Positions 1 through 8,514 of a DNA stretch of 13,859 bases are shown here, in pieces (position 1 is the first letter of the stretch; each line of letters begins with the position of its first letter). Below the pieces are notes generated by a model, which had not been told where the DNA came from, ran no database searches, and worked only from the letters and a program-made list of their open reading frames with translations. A program made the translations under genes and the position numbers. This stretch comes from Candidatus Poribacteria bacterium (GTDB lineage: Bacteria > Poribacteria > WGA-4E > UBA9662): positions 28,721 to 42,579 of the forward strand of contig PBVO01000082.1 of assembly GCA_002729015.1 (NCBI GenBank), given 5' to 3'.

Positions 1-263
1 ACTATCTGAATTTTGCCCAAGATCAGATTGGTTGTGGTGTTCACTTATTTTAGACCAGAAGGTTCATAGGAAAAATGTCAAACTGTCACACAATTGATTT
101 TGCCAGACATTATTAATAAATTAGATGAATAGACTATCTAAAATCTATAACTGTATATATTTATAAAGCAAAAAACTCTCTCATATATTTTTATCAGTGC
201 TATAAAGGATCTCTATTTGGTGGCAGTTTTCTTTTTTTCATTACTAAAAGTCTATTACTTGGC
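1..263. other. Non-coding left edge downstream of the esterase
   Basis: No supportable gene lies here. In plus frame 3 an open stretch from base 3 to a TAG at 51-53 encodes about 16 residues ending in GCGVHLF. It could be the tail of a rightward gene cut by the window edge, but it is too short to call. The rest is very AT-rich with stops in all frames. I see no convincing GC-rich hairpin followed by a T-run for the leftward esterase that ends at 264. Confidence 0.5.
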
Positions 264-1220
264 CTACCATCCAAAATAACGGCTAAGGCATGCATCCCAC
301 TTTTGGGCGTGTATTTCCAGTCCTACCTGGCCAAAGTGAATACTATCGTAACGATATTGTTCACCAATTAAGTCATCTGTCGTAGGTCCTGCTGCGGCTA
401 AACCTCTTCGTACGAGTTTTCTTTGTCCATTGATAATCTCAGTCTGTTTGTGTTGATGATCAGGTCCAATATAAGAGACCTCAGCTATAAACCATGACAC
501 GGATTGACCAATGTCCATTTCCGATTGACGAATAACTTTTTCCATCCTGTTAGCATATTCATCTGATGAAGTCCCAAGTATGGTATCCGACTCACCTTGA
601 TGCCATAAAATGGCTCTTAAGCCATTGGGCCGGAGTTGTTTTAATACTGCCCTTAATCGCGAATAGAGACCATCTTGGATCGATGGCTGCCACTGATTTA
701 CTGTTGTCCCCCCCCAGCCTACCGAGACGAAACCGATTGGCCGACTTAATTTTTGGCTAAACTGATCACCTAAGAGGGGCCATGGTGTGCCACCTTCGCC
801 CGTGGCAATTGGTTGTGGATCGTTGGCCACCTGCCACCCTTCTAACCCCAAAGCCATTACATTACCAGAAGTTGTTTCTTGGCACGGGTACCCATGATTA
901 GCCGAGTTAGATTGACCTGCAGTAACAAAAACTTCACCCACACCAATTTGATCAATTTGGATTTGTTTTATTATAATTCCCTCTTGAATAGCTTTAAAAG
1001 TGAGCTTATGCCAACCGACAGGCAGAAGAATTACCCCCGAAAAACTGCCATCTTTCCCAATTTCTAAAGTTTGGTGACAATCACTATCTGACATAACTTC
1101 GATCTTAACATCTTCGACTTTATGATGTTTTATGTTCCCATACAAGTCGACACCGGCTTGATTATTTTCATCTGTTTGAACTACTTTTTTTGGGGTTGGT
1201 TGAATGATCTGAATGTCCAT
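264..1220 (-). CDS. SASA-family (sialate O-acetylesterase-like) SGNH hydrolase
   Basis: A predicted carbohydrate ester hydrolase of 318 residues. Residues 1-95 form a beta-rich accessory region that reads like the N-terminal sandwich of sialate O-acetylesterases. The catalytic part starts with FVTAGQSN, where Ser104 in GQSN is the expected nucleophile. It continues with GWGGT (168-172), WHQGESD (206-212) and YDSIHF, where Asp292 and His295 are the expected other catalytic residues. These blocks match the SASA family (PF03629), whose known members remove acetyl groups from sialic acids or other sugars, such as xylan side chains. There is no signal peptide or membrane segment, so it should act in the cytoplasm unless the true start lies elsewhere. 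The ATG at 1220 lacks a good ribosome binding site. It stands alone and is divergent from the histidine kinase gene. Family assignment is firm; the substrate is not known. Confidence 0.85.
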   Translation of the reverse strand: MDIQIIQPTPKKVVQTDENNQAGVDLYGNIKHHKVEDVKIEVMSDSDCHQTLEIGKDGSFSGVILLPVGWHKLTFKAIQEGIIIKQIQIDQIGVGEVFVTAGQSNSANHGYPCQETTSGNVMALGLEGWQVANDPQPIATGEGGTPWPLLGDQFSQKLSRPIGFVSVGWGGTTVNQWQPSIQDGLYSRLRAVLKQLRPNGLRAILWHQGESDTILGTSSDEYANRMEKVIRQSEMDIGQSVSWFIAEVSYIGPDHQHKQTEIINGQRKLVRRGLAAAGPTTDDLIGEQYRYDSIHFGQVGLEIHAQKWDACLSRYFGW

Positions 1221-1360
1221 TTTGGTCTAGTGTTCCAAGTTTTCAAAAATTAAAAAGCTTATGGATTTAGTTACCTTATATACATTCTTGAGCATATCTT
1301 ATTTGATCTATTTTTCTCAAGTAAATTCTAACCAGCCTACAGATGTTCATAATTGATAAA

Positions 1361-1390
1361 TTGATCCTATGCTATACTAATTCTTAATAT
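1361..1390 (+). promoter_or_regulatory. Possible sigma-70-type promoter of the kinase-regulator operon
   Basis: TTGATC (1361-1366) and TAATAT (1385-1390) are separated by 18 bp and lie 35 bp before the ATG of the histidine kinase. A second -10-like TATACT lies at 1373-1378. The region is AT-rich, so chance matches are likely. The gene has no clear Shine-Dalgarno sequence before its ATG at 1426. Confidence 0.3.
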
Positions 1391-1425
1391 GCATATGATA
1401 ATAATTTAGCTACATCCCTGGTTTT

Positions 1426-2922
1426 ATGAAACTACAGTGGAAATATGCCCTGATCATCAATGTATCTGTTTTAGTGATATTGGGAACATTTTACTTAATA
1501 AACGATTTTGCTGGTCAAAGGGACTTGCGTCGTTTACATCTACGGAACGTTGAGAATGGAGCTATGCTACGTCAAATTGCTGATAGAATCCGTGTTCAGG
1601 TCGAGCAAGAGATTGAACGACAACAAGGGTTTCATCAACCCAAAATTGAAGAAATTCTACGTCAAATAAAATCAACAGCTAGTGAAATGACACATGTTGT
1701 AGACATAAACGTCACTGATGGAGTAAACGCTAAAATTGCTGCTAGTTTGGTTGCGGGAAAGACCCCAGCTCACTTGATGAATTTCACCGAAATTGATTTA
1801 TTTGAAATTCAACGTAAGGCAATGCAAGTTTATAATATGGTTGAACTTCCTGAAAAAGGCTATGGGAGTGAAATCATCGTACCATATCGAGTCGACTGGC
1901 TAAACGAGTACTCAGATGAGAATACCATTTCCGGTGTGATACAAGTTTTATTTTCTTCCCCTGATACTAATCACTACGTTCAATCCATTCGGTGGCGACA
2001 TTTGTGGGCGATTATTGCGACTATTCTTCTACTTTGCTTGGTTATTGTTGTAACTACAGTACGATTAGTTCTGCGACCGTTGGAACAACTCACACAAATT
2101 GTTCGATTTGCCGAGGCTGACGATCTTCCATCTTTGCAATTATCTTACCAAGCAGGAGATATTGGTGAAGCTACATTTGCGTTAGTGAGAATGTTAAAAG
2201 AATTAAAAGCCTCTCACCAGAAACGCCTAGACGCTCTAGGACAATTCGCTGCTGGTGCTGCCCACGAAATACGTAACCCATTAAATACAATTGGTATGTC
2301 TACTCAGCTTTTGCAAGTCATTTTTTCTCAACCGAATGTTAACAGCGAAGACGTTAACGAAGCTAGAGATACATTGCAAATAATTCACAACGAAACTCAA
2401 GTTTTACGACAAACCTGTGATCATTTTTTAGCTTTGAACCGTCCACCAAAGCTAAACTTGGAACTAACATCTATTAACCGCTTAATAACTGAAGTTATCT
2501 TGGGGATACGACTAATGTCTGAGGAAGCCTGTGTTAAAATCGTTGAGCAAATGGCGCCATATCTGCCAGACATTAATATTGACGCCACACTTATTCGACA
2601 AGTAGTAGTTAATTTGATGCAGAATGGTATTCAATCAATGCCAAGAGGAGGTCGTCTGTTTGTGTCAACACAGTTAAAAAAATCTACTATTGACTCAAGA
2701 GTCGTGTTGCAAATTCGAGATACTGGTGTGGGTATTGCTAATGGTGTAAAAGAGCGTATTTTTGATGCTTACTTCACCACACGTGAGAATGAAGGTGGCA
2801 TCGGTCTTGGGTTAGCTATTGCACATCAATCTATCAAGGCGCACCAAGCTCAAATCGAGGTACAAAGCCAAGTCGGTATGGGCACAACCTTTACCGTATC
2901 TTTCAGGGTCCCATCATCCTAA
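1426..2922 (+). CDS. Membrane-bound sensor histidine kinase (NtrB-like partner of a sigma-54 activator)
   Basis: An inner-membrane sensor kinase of 498 residues. TM1 spans about 7-26, a periplasmic sensor about 28-188, TM2 about 193-213, and a HAMP linker about 214-262. The dimerisation and phosphoacceptor helix holds His280 in AAHEIRNPLN. The ATPase domain shows the N box (NLMQN, Asn400), G1 box DTGVGI (432-437), F box around FDAYFTT and G2 box GGIGLGLAI (457-465). All key catalytic residues are present, so it should be active. The periplasmic sensor matches no fold I recognise, so the signal is unknown. The next gene starts 16 bp downstream and encodes an NtrC-type regulator, its almost certain phosphotransfer partner. 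The start codon is the first in-frame ATG and is supported by the immediate transmembrane helix. Confidence 0.93.
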   Translation: MKLQWKYALIINVSVLVILGTFYLINDFAGQRDLRRLHLRNVENGAMLRQIADRIRVQVEQEIERQQGFHQPKIEEILRQIKSTASEMTHVVDINVTDGVNAKIAASLVAGKTPAHLMNFTEIDLFEIQRKAMQVYNMVELPEKGYGSEIIVPYRVDWLNEYSDENTISGVIQVLFSSPDTNHYVQSIRWRHLWAIIATILLLCLVIVVTTVRLVLRPLEQLTQIVRFAEADDLPSLQLSYQAGDIGEATFALVRMLKELKASHQKRLDALGQFAAGAAHEIRNPLNTIGMSTQLLQVIFSQPNVNSEDVNEARDTLQIIHNETQVLRQTCDHFLALNRPPKLNLELTSINRLITEVILGIRLMSEEACVKIVEQMAPYLPDINIDATLIRQVVVNLMQNGIQSMPRGGRLFVSTQLKKSTIDSRVVLQIRDTGVGIANGVKERIFDAYFTTRENEGGIGLGLAIAHQSIKAHQAQIEVQSQVGMGTTFTVSFRVPSS

Positions 2923-2938
2923 GTTCAGAGAAAATTAA

Positions 2939-4351
2939 ATGACGAAAATTTTAATTGTCGATGACGATCAAAATCAACGTACTATTTTGCAACGAATTCT
3001 GAAAAAAGAAAATTACGATTGCATGACTGCTTCAAGTGGTCAACAAGCACTAGAACTTTTAGAGAGAAATTTATTCGATTTAGTCATCAGCGATATGCGA
3101 ATGGGTAGAATATCAGGTCGCGACTTACTAAAGTCGATTCAAAAAAAATGGCCCAAACTACCCGTTTTAATAGTGACTGCCTTCGCAGAATTACAAGATG
3201 CGATTCGATTAGTTACGCATGAGGGCGCATTTTACTATTTTGAAAAGCCAATTGACACGATGGAATTGAAGAAGGAAATTAAGAGAGCTCTGACGAAAAA
3301 ATCACTACAAGTGCATGAGTCAGAACAGGTAATCGAAGATGAAGACTGTTATCCTAGTGCTCATTTTGGGAATATAATTGGGCAAAGTCAATCCATGCGA
3401 GATCTTTTAAAAACAATGCATCGGATTGTCGATCTGGGTGCTAAACAGCTACTCATAACCGGAGAAACTGGAACAGGTAAAGATTTAGTCGCTCGTGCTC
3501 TACATGACTACAGCCCGAGAGCCAAAAAGCGTTTTGTAGCTGTGAACTGCCATGCTATTCCGAACGAAATAGCCGAGAGTGAACTCTTCGGCCATGTTCG
3601 AGGTGCATTTACTGGAGCCGACCAAGATAAACCGGGCGTGTTTGAAACTGCCCATGGCGGAACATTATTCTTGGATGAAATTGGCGATATTTCCTTGAAC
3701 ATTCAGAGCAAACTCCTGAGAATTCTACAAGACCAACAAGTTTTTCGTGTCGGTTCAGTAGAAGGTAGACAGGTCGATGTTTGTGTCATTGCTGCTACCA
3801 ACACAGACCTAATCCAAGCTGTTGAACAAGGACAATTCAGGGAAGATCTCTATTTTAGATTAAATGTTATCCCACTGCATTTGCCACCATTACGGGAAAG
3901 ACGAACAGATATCAACCTACTAATAGACCATTTCTTAGCCAAATTTGGTCAGGAGTATCCTATGGTAAATTCAAAAACAATCAATACTTCTGCTCGATTA
4001 GCTCTGGAGAATTGTAATTGGCCTGGTAACATTCGACAACTGGAAAACTGTCTCAAACGAACTTATCTAATGTCAGAAAGCGACCAAATCACCGCCCAAG
4101 ACCTACCAGATGAGATTTTCGACCAAACCATACCACCTGTCGATTTGAAAATTGATTTGTCGCAAAATGGAGTTTCCCTGGAAGGGATTATTAGGTCTTA
4201 CATCGAAGCTGCACTTCATCAGACCGGTGGAGTACAAACAAAAGCAGCTAGACTCTTAGGAATGTCCCGCCGACGTCTACAAAGTAGAATGAATCGCTAT
4301 GGATTAGAAAGCAAAAGTTTTAAAATTCAAATCAACAACCCGACTGAGTAA
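2939..4351 (+). CDS. NtrC-family sigma-54-dependent response regulator
   Basis: A 470-residue transcription activator with the full three-domain NtrC plan. The receiver domain (1-120) has the acidic pocket Asp8-Asp10, phosphoacceptor Asp52, Thr80 and Lys103. The AAA+ domain (about 142-372) has Walker A GETGTGKD (175-182), the sigma-54 contact loop GAFTGA (222-227) and Walker B LFLDE (243-247). The C-terminal Fis-type helix-turn-helix is around 433-455 ([18 protein letters not shown]). The intact GAFTGA loop means it should open complexes with sigma-54 RNA polymerase. It follows the histidine kinase by 16 bp and is co-transcribed with it. A strong sigma-54 promoter upstream of the exported toroid pair (9776-9791) is the only good candidate target in the window; that link is inference. 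The end of the gene forms half of a terminator hairpin. Confidence 0.96.
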   Translation: MTKILIVDDDQNQRTILQRILKKENYDCMTASSGQQALELLERNLFDLVISDMRMGRISGRDLLKSIQKKWPKLPVLIVTAFAELQDAIRLVTHEGAFYYFEKPIDTMELKKEIKRALTKKSLQVHESEQVIEDEDCYPSAHFGNIIGQSQSMRDLLKTMHRIVDLGAKQLLITGETGTGKDLVARALHDYSPRAKKRFVAVNCHAIPNEIAESELFGHVRGAFTGADQDKPGVFETAHGGTLFLDEIGDISLNIQSKLLRILQDQQVFRVGSVEGRQVDVCVIAATNTDLIQAVEQGQFREDLYFRLNVIPLHLPPLRERRTDINLLIDHFLAKFGQEYPMVNSKTINTSARLALENCNWPGNIRQLENCLKRTYLMSESDQITAQDLPDEIFDQTIPPVDLKIDLSQNGVSLEGIIRSYIEAALHQTGGVQTKAARLLGMSRRRLQSRMNRYGLESKSFKIQINNPTE

Positions 4352-4380
4352 GTGTTACAGACTCCGTCGGGTTGTTGATT
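4330..4380. terminator. Bidirectional terminator shared by converging genes
   Basis: A perfect 15-bp inverted repeat: the left arm 4330-4344 (AATCAACAACCCGAC) pairs with the right arm 4366-4380 (GTCGGGTTGTTGATT). After one mismatch a further GAG/CTC pairs, leaving a 13-nt loop. The left arm encodes the last residues of the response regulator, whose TAA stop (4349-4351) sits in the loop. The right arm reaches the first base of the rhodanese stop codon (4380-4382). Read leftward, the hairpin is followed by TTGAATTTTAAAACTTTT, which is T-rich. Read rightward, the T-run is poor. It probably ends transcription from both sides, better for the leftward gene. Confidence 0.8.
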
Positions 4381-4817
4381 CAGTATCGGGTGATTGTAGG
4401 ATCAATTTCGCGAGACCATTGGTCAATCCCACCGATTAAGCTAGTTGCTTTCTTGAATCCAAGTTGCCTGAGTAAATAAACTGCATCGAGGCTTCTTACT
4501 CCATGATGGCAATACACCACGATCTCCTGTCGCAAAGATAACTCATTCACTCGCTTTGGCAATTCTTTTAGTGGGATTAGTATGGTCTCTGGTAGTTGTA
4601 CAATTTTGTTTTCCCATACCTCTCGCACATCTAGCAAGACAAAGTCCTCACAGTCATCTATCATTTGTTTTAATACTTCTGGCTCAATAGAGTAATCAGC
4701 TGGATTGAAGGGCAAAATAGCCTCCTCAGCACTGGGTGCAGATTTGGGGATGTAGGGTCTCTCGAACGGATAGCCGTCAAGTAAATCTTGAAAAACTTTT
4801 TTGACGAGTCTTAGCAT
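4380..4817 (-). CDS. Single-domain rhodanese-like sulfurtransferase
   Basis: A 145-residue cytoplasmic protein with one rhodanese domain. Residues 1-45 are a polar N-terminal extension. The domain runs from about 47 to the end, with LLDVREVWE in the usual position, an LIPL-type segment (ILIPLKEL), and the active-site loop YCHHGVRS, where Cys103 would carry the persulfide. It ends with the typical GGIDQW...DPTI signature. Such proteins pass sulfur from thiosulfate or a persulfide donor to acceptors such as cyanide or biosynthetic partners; the physiological partner here is unknown. I chose the ATG at 4817 over a TTG six bases upstream because AAAAGAGA stands about nine bases before the ATG. 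It lies 148 bp downstream of the TonB receptor gene on the same strand, so it may be a separate unit. Confidence 0.88.
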   Translation of the reverse strand: MLRLVKKVFQDLLDGYPFERPYIPKSAPSAEEAILPFNPADYSIEPEVLKQMIDDCEDFVLLDVREVWENKIVQLPETILIPLKELPKRVNELSLRQEIVVYCHHGVRSLDAVYLLRQLGFKKATSLIGGIDQWSREIDPTITRY

Positions 4818-4965
4818 TGACAATATCTCTTTTCCAAAATAAGTTTCAATTTAAAGTGAATTGAAAGAATGGCAAAAGATAAAACTGAAAATTGACTGGT
4901 CTTCAATTATAACTCCTAAGCTTTTTCTATTTTTGTCGTTCTGAAAAATCTCTACAATGCCGGCT

Positions 4966-6990
4966 TTAAAAACGGACTTCGGCACCAAACAGTGGCAAAA
5001 CTGGTAGCAGTGGCTCTGCTTCGACTTGACAATCCAGAATCAGATTCTGATCGTCCCTATAGACAGCAGTCACTGCATATTCGTGAACGTTTTGGTGATT
5101 ATAAAGGTTTAGTACTTGAACGTACCAACTCAGTGATAGTTTCTGATTACTTTTTGTTCTGGTTAAACGTAGATCCAAACTATGATAATTCGGCAATCTA
5201 CTAGCATTGATAGGCCCATGAAACACAGACTCACAGTCTTTGAGTTGACCGTTTAGCCAAATCGGCTCAGCTCTCAACTCGGTATAAGGCCTACCTGTAT
5301 GAAATGACCAGGTCGTATGCAAACACCAACCGTCGGAAAACAGCCAGCCTAAATTTGCTAAAACTGAGTGTCGTTGGTCATAGTCGCGAAAGTAACTAGT
5401 ATCAGTATTAGCTAAACTGGCTTGAGCTTGCCCATAGGAATAGCCCAGACTAACTTTCAGCCTTTTGGCAACCAGACTAGAAAACAATACGTCGCCACCG
5501 ATAGCTAACCCTCGATTCGGGTATCGTAGATTTTGGCTTTTTCGGCCTAAATCTTCAACTTCTCCTACTAAATTATCGTATTTTTTCCTGTACAATTCAC
5601 CAGTAACTAAAAACTTGTCATATACGCCAACTAGATCACCACTTAATTCTACACCAGCTATATAATGGCTCGCTACTTCTGAAGGATTCACTAGTCTAGA
5701 ATAACGAGCGATAGGAATAGAAGTTAGACTAACCGGCTGATGGTACTTCCCCCAAGCCAATCGAATTACCATGCCCCGATATGGTCGTAGGGCTAAACCT
5801 AATCTTGGTGACAGATCAAAACCTAATGGATTTGGTTCATTACTTTTCGTTTGATATTTCCGATATAGTCCCCGAGCACCTGTATTAAGTGCTACGTAGG
5901 GTGATATTTGCCACTCATGCTGAAGATATGCCTTGAAATCCCAACCTTCAGCATTTATTTGCTGAATAGACTGTCTTAGTCGGTAATCGTATATACTTTC
6001 TGTCCAACGCCACTCTAGGCCAGCATCAAGTTGATGGTTAATCGCTGAGTCTTTGGCTTGAAGATAAGTCGACTCTATTTTACCTCCAACAAAGGTAAAT
6101 TCTCGTTCATCATAACGGTTGTAGTCGTATCGTCGATCATGGGTTTGGAACCCGGAAAACATATAAGCTTGAGTCCAGAATTTCGAGCTATGTGTCCTTC
6201 GAAATTGTCCCCAAAATAGATTATTAGTATATTCTGAAGTCAATTTCGAATTCATTTCTTCCGGTATCATCTGGTTATTATCTAGAGCAAAAATTGCATT
6301 TAATGTTATTTGATTTTCATCACTTAGCTCCCAATAGAGCTTACCAAATAAGTCGGCATAGGTTGGCCGCGGTACATCCTCGGCTTCAATCAAATCAAGT
6401 AAAAGATCAAAATAACCACGACGAGCCGACAGTAACCAACTACCAGTATGACCACCAATTGGTCCTTCCAATTGAGCTGTAGCATTCAGTAAATCCAGAC
6501 TAATCAACCCTACACTCTTTTCCGGAATAGATCTATCGGTTTTAATTTCAACCACGCTTGACATTGTATCGCCATATTTAGCGGGGAAACCGCCCATCAT
6601 CAAATCAAACTGCTGAATCAGGTTGAGATCAATAATCGAAATTGCACCACCGAAATCCCGTAAATGGAAAGGCTCTCGTAGTTCCATACCGTCCAAACGT
6701 ACTAAAACTTCGTCCCGTTCGCCACCTCGAACATTGAACCTAGCACTATAATCGTGAGAGACTACACCAGGAAAGACCTGTGCTGCTCGCAGGATATCGT
6801 TATCGACCAAGGGAAATGACTGAATCTCGGTTTTTGATAGTCGTTGATTAAGGATTGTTCCTGATTGTATAGTAAACTGGCTAGGTGTAACAGTGATAGG
6901 TGGTAATCCGATTGGTATATCTGAGGCCCAAGGCTGTAAGCCCAAACAAGCACACATAAAGTAACTCAATATTTGGGCGACAAATTTCAT
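4966..6990 (-). CDS. TonB-dependent outer-membrane receptor
   Basis: A 674-residue outer-membrane active transporter. A signal peptide covers about residues 1-23 (hydrophobic core, then PWAS). A TonB-box-like PPITVTP follows. The plug domain covers about 35-150 and includes the typical FNVRGGERDEVLVRLDGMEL stretch and later GGFPAKYGDTMSSVVEI. The rest is a beta-barrel of alternating aromatic strands, ending in EVRF; a C-terminal aromatic residue is the usual barrel-assembly signal. No carboxypeptidase-like N-terminal extension is present, and no SusD-type partner or TonB/ExbB/ExbD genes are nearby, so the ligand is unknown. The ATG at 6990 is preferred to a TTG at 6996; neither has a good ribosome binding site. 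It lies 202 bp downstream of the toroid pair on the same strand, which suggests a link but leaves room for its own promoter. Confidence 0.93.
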   Translation of the reverse strand: MKFVAQILSYFMCACLGLQPWASDIPIGLPPITVTPSQFTIQSGTILNQRLSKTEIQSFPLVDNDILRAAQVFPGVVSHDYSARFNVRGGERDEVLVRLDGMELREPFHLRDFGGAISIIDLNLIQQFDLMMGGFPAKYGDTMSSVVEIKTDRSIPEKSVGLISLDLLNATAQLEGPIGGHTGSWLLSARRGYFDLLLDLIEAEDVPRPTYADLFGKLYWELSDENQITLNAIFALDNNQMIPEEMNSKLTSEYTNNLFWGQFRRTHSSKFWTQAYMFSGFQTHDRRYDYNRYDEREFTFVGGKIESTYLQAKDSAINHQLDAGLEWRWTESIYDYRLRQSIQQINAEGWDFKAYLQHEWQISPYVALNTGARGLYRKYQTKSNEPNPLGFDLSPRLGLALRPYRGMVIRLAWGKYHQPVSLTSIPIARYSRLVNPSEVASHYIAGVELSGDLVGVYDKFLVTGELYRKKYDNLVGEVEDLGRKSQNLRYPNRGLAIGGDVLFSSLVAKRLKVSLGYSYGQAQASLANTDTSYFRDYDQRHSVLANLGWLFSDGWCLHTTWSFHTGRPYTELRAEPIWLNGQLKDCESVFHGPINASRLPNYHSLDLRLTRTKSNQKLSLSWYVQVLNLYNHQNVHEYAVTAVYRDDQNLILDCQVEAEPLLPVLPLFGAEVRF

Positions 6991-7192
6991 TGACAACTAA
7001 TCAAGTTTTTTTGGCAGAACAATTAAAAATCGGGAATTCGTATTGTTAAGTTATCCGTCTACATAATACCCAAGCGTCGCTTGATATCCTGACATCATCA
7101 TTTGATCCTAGTGGCTTCCTCAGATGGCAGTTTATACAGCTGTGTTAACACCGCATAAAAGGAATTTTTACAAGTTTTCATCAAAACTAAGA
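6991..7192. other. Gap between toroid 1 and the TonB receptor, with two small palindromes
   Basis: No open frame of note. Two short dyads stand out: CAAGCG-T-CGCTTG (7071-7083) and the perfect 10-bp palindrome GTGTTAACAC (7142-7151). Either could be an operator for the leftward receptor gene. The second also contains GG and GC spaced by 10 bp on the minus strand, the minimal sigma-54 spacing, but the surrounding bases do not match the consensus. No clear -35/-10 pair or strong terminator was found. Confidence 0.35.
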
Positions 7193-8491
7193 CTACTCAG
7201 TACTCATTATCACTTCTAAAGCTAGAATTGCATATGCCGTCGTCAGTACTGTATCCCGTTCCATCCAAAAACTGTTTTGGTTACGCCAGTAGGCCAAATC
7301 GACTCTATCACCAACATAAAAAATGGACTCGTTTGAGTTAGCAGGATCAGGAATATTCTGATTTGCAACTACCGAATTAACAATTTTTCTTTTGATCAAA
7401 GCTTCTGCTAGTTCCTGAAACCAAAAAGTTTTGGGCTGCCCCTGTCCAAATACAATTTGACCTTTTTTTATCGTTCGTATTTCTTCGTAGGCAGCCAAGG
7501 CCAAGGCCAAATTATAGTAATAGTAGTATAGTCCTTTTGTTGCTTGATTTTTACTCATACCCGGATTTTTGTCTAATCGCCAGTTATTGCAAATCCATTC
7601 AAAAGCATCTCTTACACGCCCATTCTTAGTACCCACATGCATAAGACTAAGTAGACCCGCGGCTGTCATACTACCGTAAGGTTTGCCGGTGATCATTGTT
7701 TTACTCTCACCATTTGGTGAATAAATAAACCCTCCATAATGATTCGAACCAAGATTGGTTCCCCAAGAGCCTTCGTTAACTTCATTGGACTGGCAATTAA
7801 ATATAAATTCTTTTGCATTACTCAAAAATGAGCTGTCATCAGGCAATGTTTGTTCCATTACTTTTGTCATGTAGTTACGTGTTTCACTCAGGCCGAGTAA
7901 AGCTAAGCTCAAGTTAGATAAGTCATAATTCGCCTCTTGATCAATACCATAATTAATTCCACCGAAATATCGACTATTATCTTCATCTTTTCTATCGATC
8001 TGTACCATTTGCAAACTTTTGAGAAAAGTTCGACCATCTCGAATTTGCTGATAATAATTACGGCTATTGGTAGCTGCCAGTGCTAAAAGACAAACACTCG
8101 TCGTATAACTGGGATGAGCCATCTGTAGTAAGCTCGTGTCACAGATACTACCATCTAAATTTGAATAGTTTGTTAGTGCGCTGACTGACCTCTGCAAAAA
8201 TGGGTGCGTACGCAGGTTGTATTTTTGTTCTGGGTGTTTTAAGAAGGCTGCTACGACCAAGGCAGTAATACCTACCTGTCCGTGAAACAATCCATCTGGA
8301 CCTTGTTGAATTTCTAACCACCGCAAACCTTGGTCAATACTGTCAATAATTAACGGGCTTAGGCTTCTCCTGACTTCGTAGTAATCGAACGCATCAGTCA
8401 GGCTTGTATTTGAAACTTCACCTCGAACTGCTATTGTTATTAATAGCGTGAAACAAACTAGAATTGTTCTGAACCATCTGGTCCACATCAT
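7193..8491 (-). CDS. Exported prenyltransferase/squalene-cyclase-like alpha/alpha toroid (paralogue 1)
   Basis: A 432-residue secreted or periplasmic protein. A signal peptide covers about 1-24 (RWFRTI then a hydrophobic core, cleavage near VRG). The rest carries about six helical-pair repeats of the PFTB/squalene-cyclase type, for example QGLRWLEIQQGPDGLF (about 54-69) and DAFEWICNNWRLDKNPGM (295-312). It also has YGSMTAAGLLS and the C-terminal WMERD...TTAYAILALEV. Six repeats are enough for a closed alpha6/alpha6 barrel. I see neither a squalene-cyclase DxDD acid motif nor clear prenyltransferase zinc ligands, so catalysis is doubtful; it may bind a lipid or glycan. It is a clear tandem paralogue of the gene 23 bp upstream and is almost certainly in the same transcript. 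AAGGG lies 13 bases before the start, a weak ribosome binding site. Family is supported; function is unknown. Confidence 0.82.
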   Translation of the reverse strand: MMWTRWFRTILVCFTLLITIAVRGEVSNTSLTDAFDYYEVRRSLSPLIIDSIDQGLRWLEIQQGPDGLFHGQVGITALVVAAFLKHPEQKYNLRTHPFLQRSVSALTNYSNLDGSICDTSLLQMAHPSYTTSVCLLALAATNSRNYYQQIRDGRTFLKSLQMVQIDRKDEDNSRYFGGINYGIDQEANYDLSNLSLALLGLSETRNYMTKVMEQTLPDDSSFLSNAKEFIFNCQSNEVNEGSWGTNLGSNHYGGFIYSPNGESKTMITGKPYGSMTAAGLLSLMHVGTKNGRVRDAFEWICNNWRLDKNPGMSKNQATKGLYYYYYNLALALAAYEEIRTIKKGQIVFGQGQPKTFWFQELAEALIKRKIVNSVVANQNIPDPANSNESIFYVGDRVDLAYWRNQNSFWMERDTVLTTAYAILALEVIMSTE

Positions 8492-8514
8492 ATGAAGAGA
8501 AAGACCCTTATTTC

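Noticed and set aside
3..53. Short open stretch at the left edge as the tail of a rightward gene
   Set aside because: Only about 16 codons are visible, with no recognisable motif. It is mentioned in the edge annotation but not called.
6990..6996. TTG starts two codons upstream of the ATG in both the TonB receptor and the rhodanese (shared TTGTCAATG)
   Set aside because: ATG is the far better start in both cases, and in the rhodanese the spacing from AAAAGAGA fits the ATG. The shared 9-mer is probably coincidence.
7139..7152. GG-N10-GC on the minus strand (around GGTGTTAACACAGC) as a second sigma-54 promoter for the TonB receptor
   Set aside because: Only the GG, the GC and one following T match the consensus. 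The -24 CAC and the -12 TT are absent, and the match comes from a palindrome.
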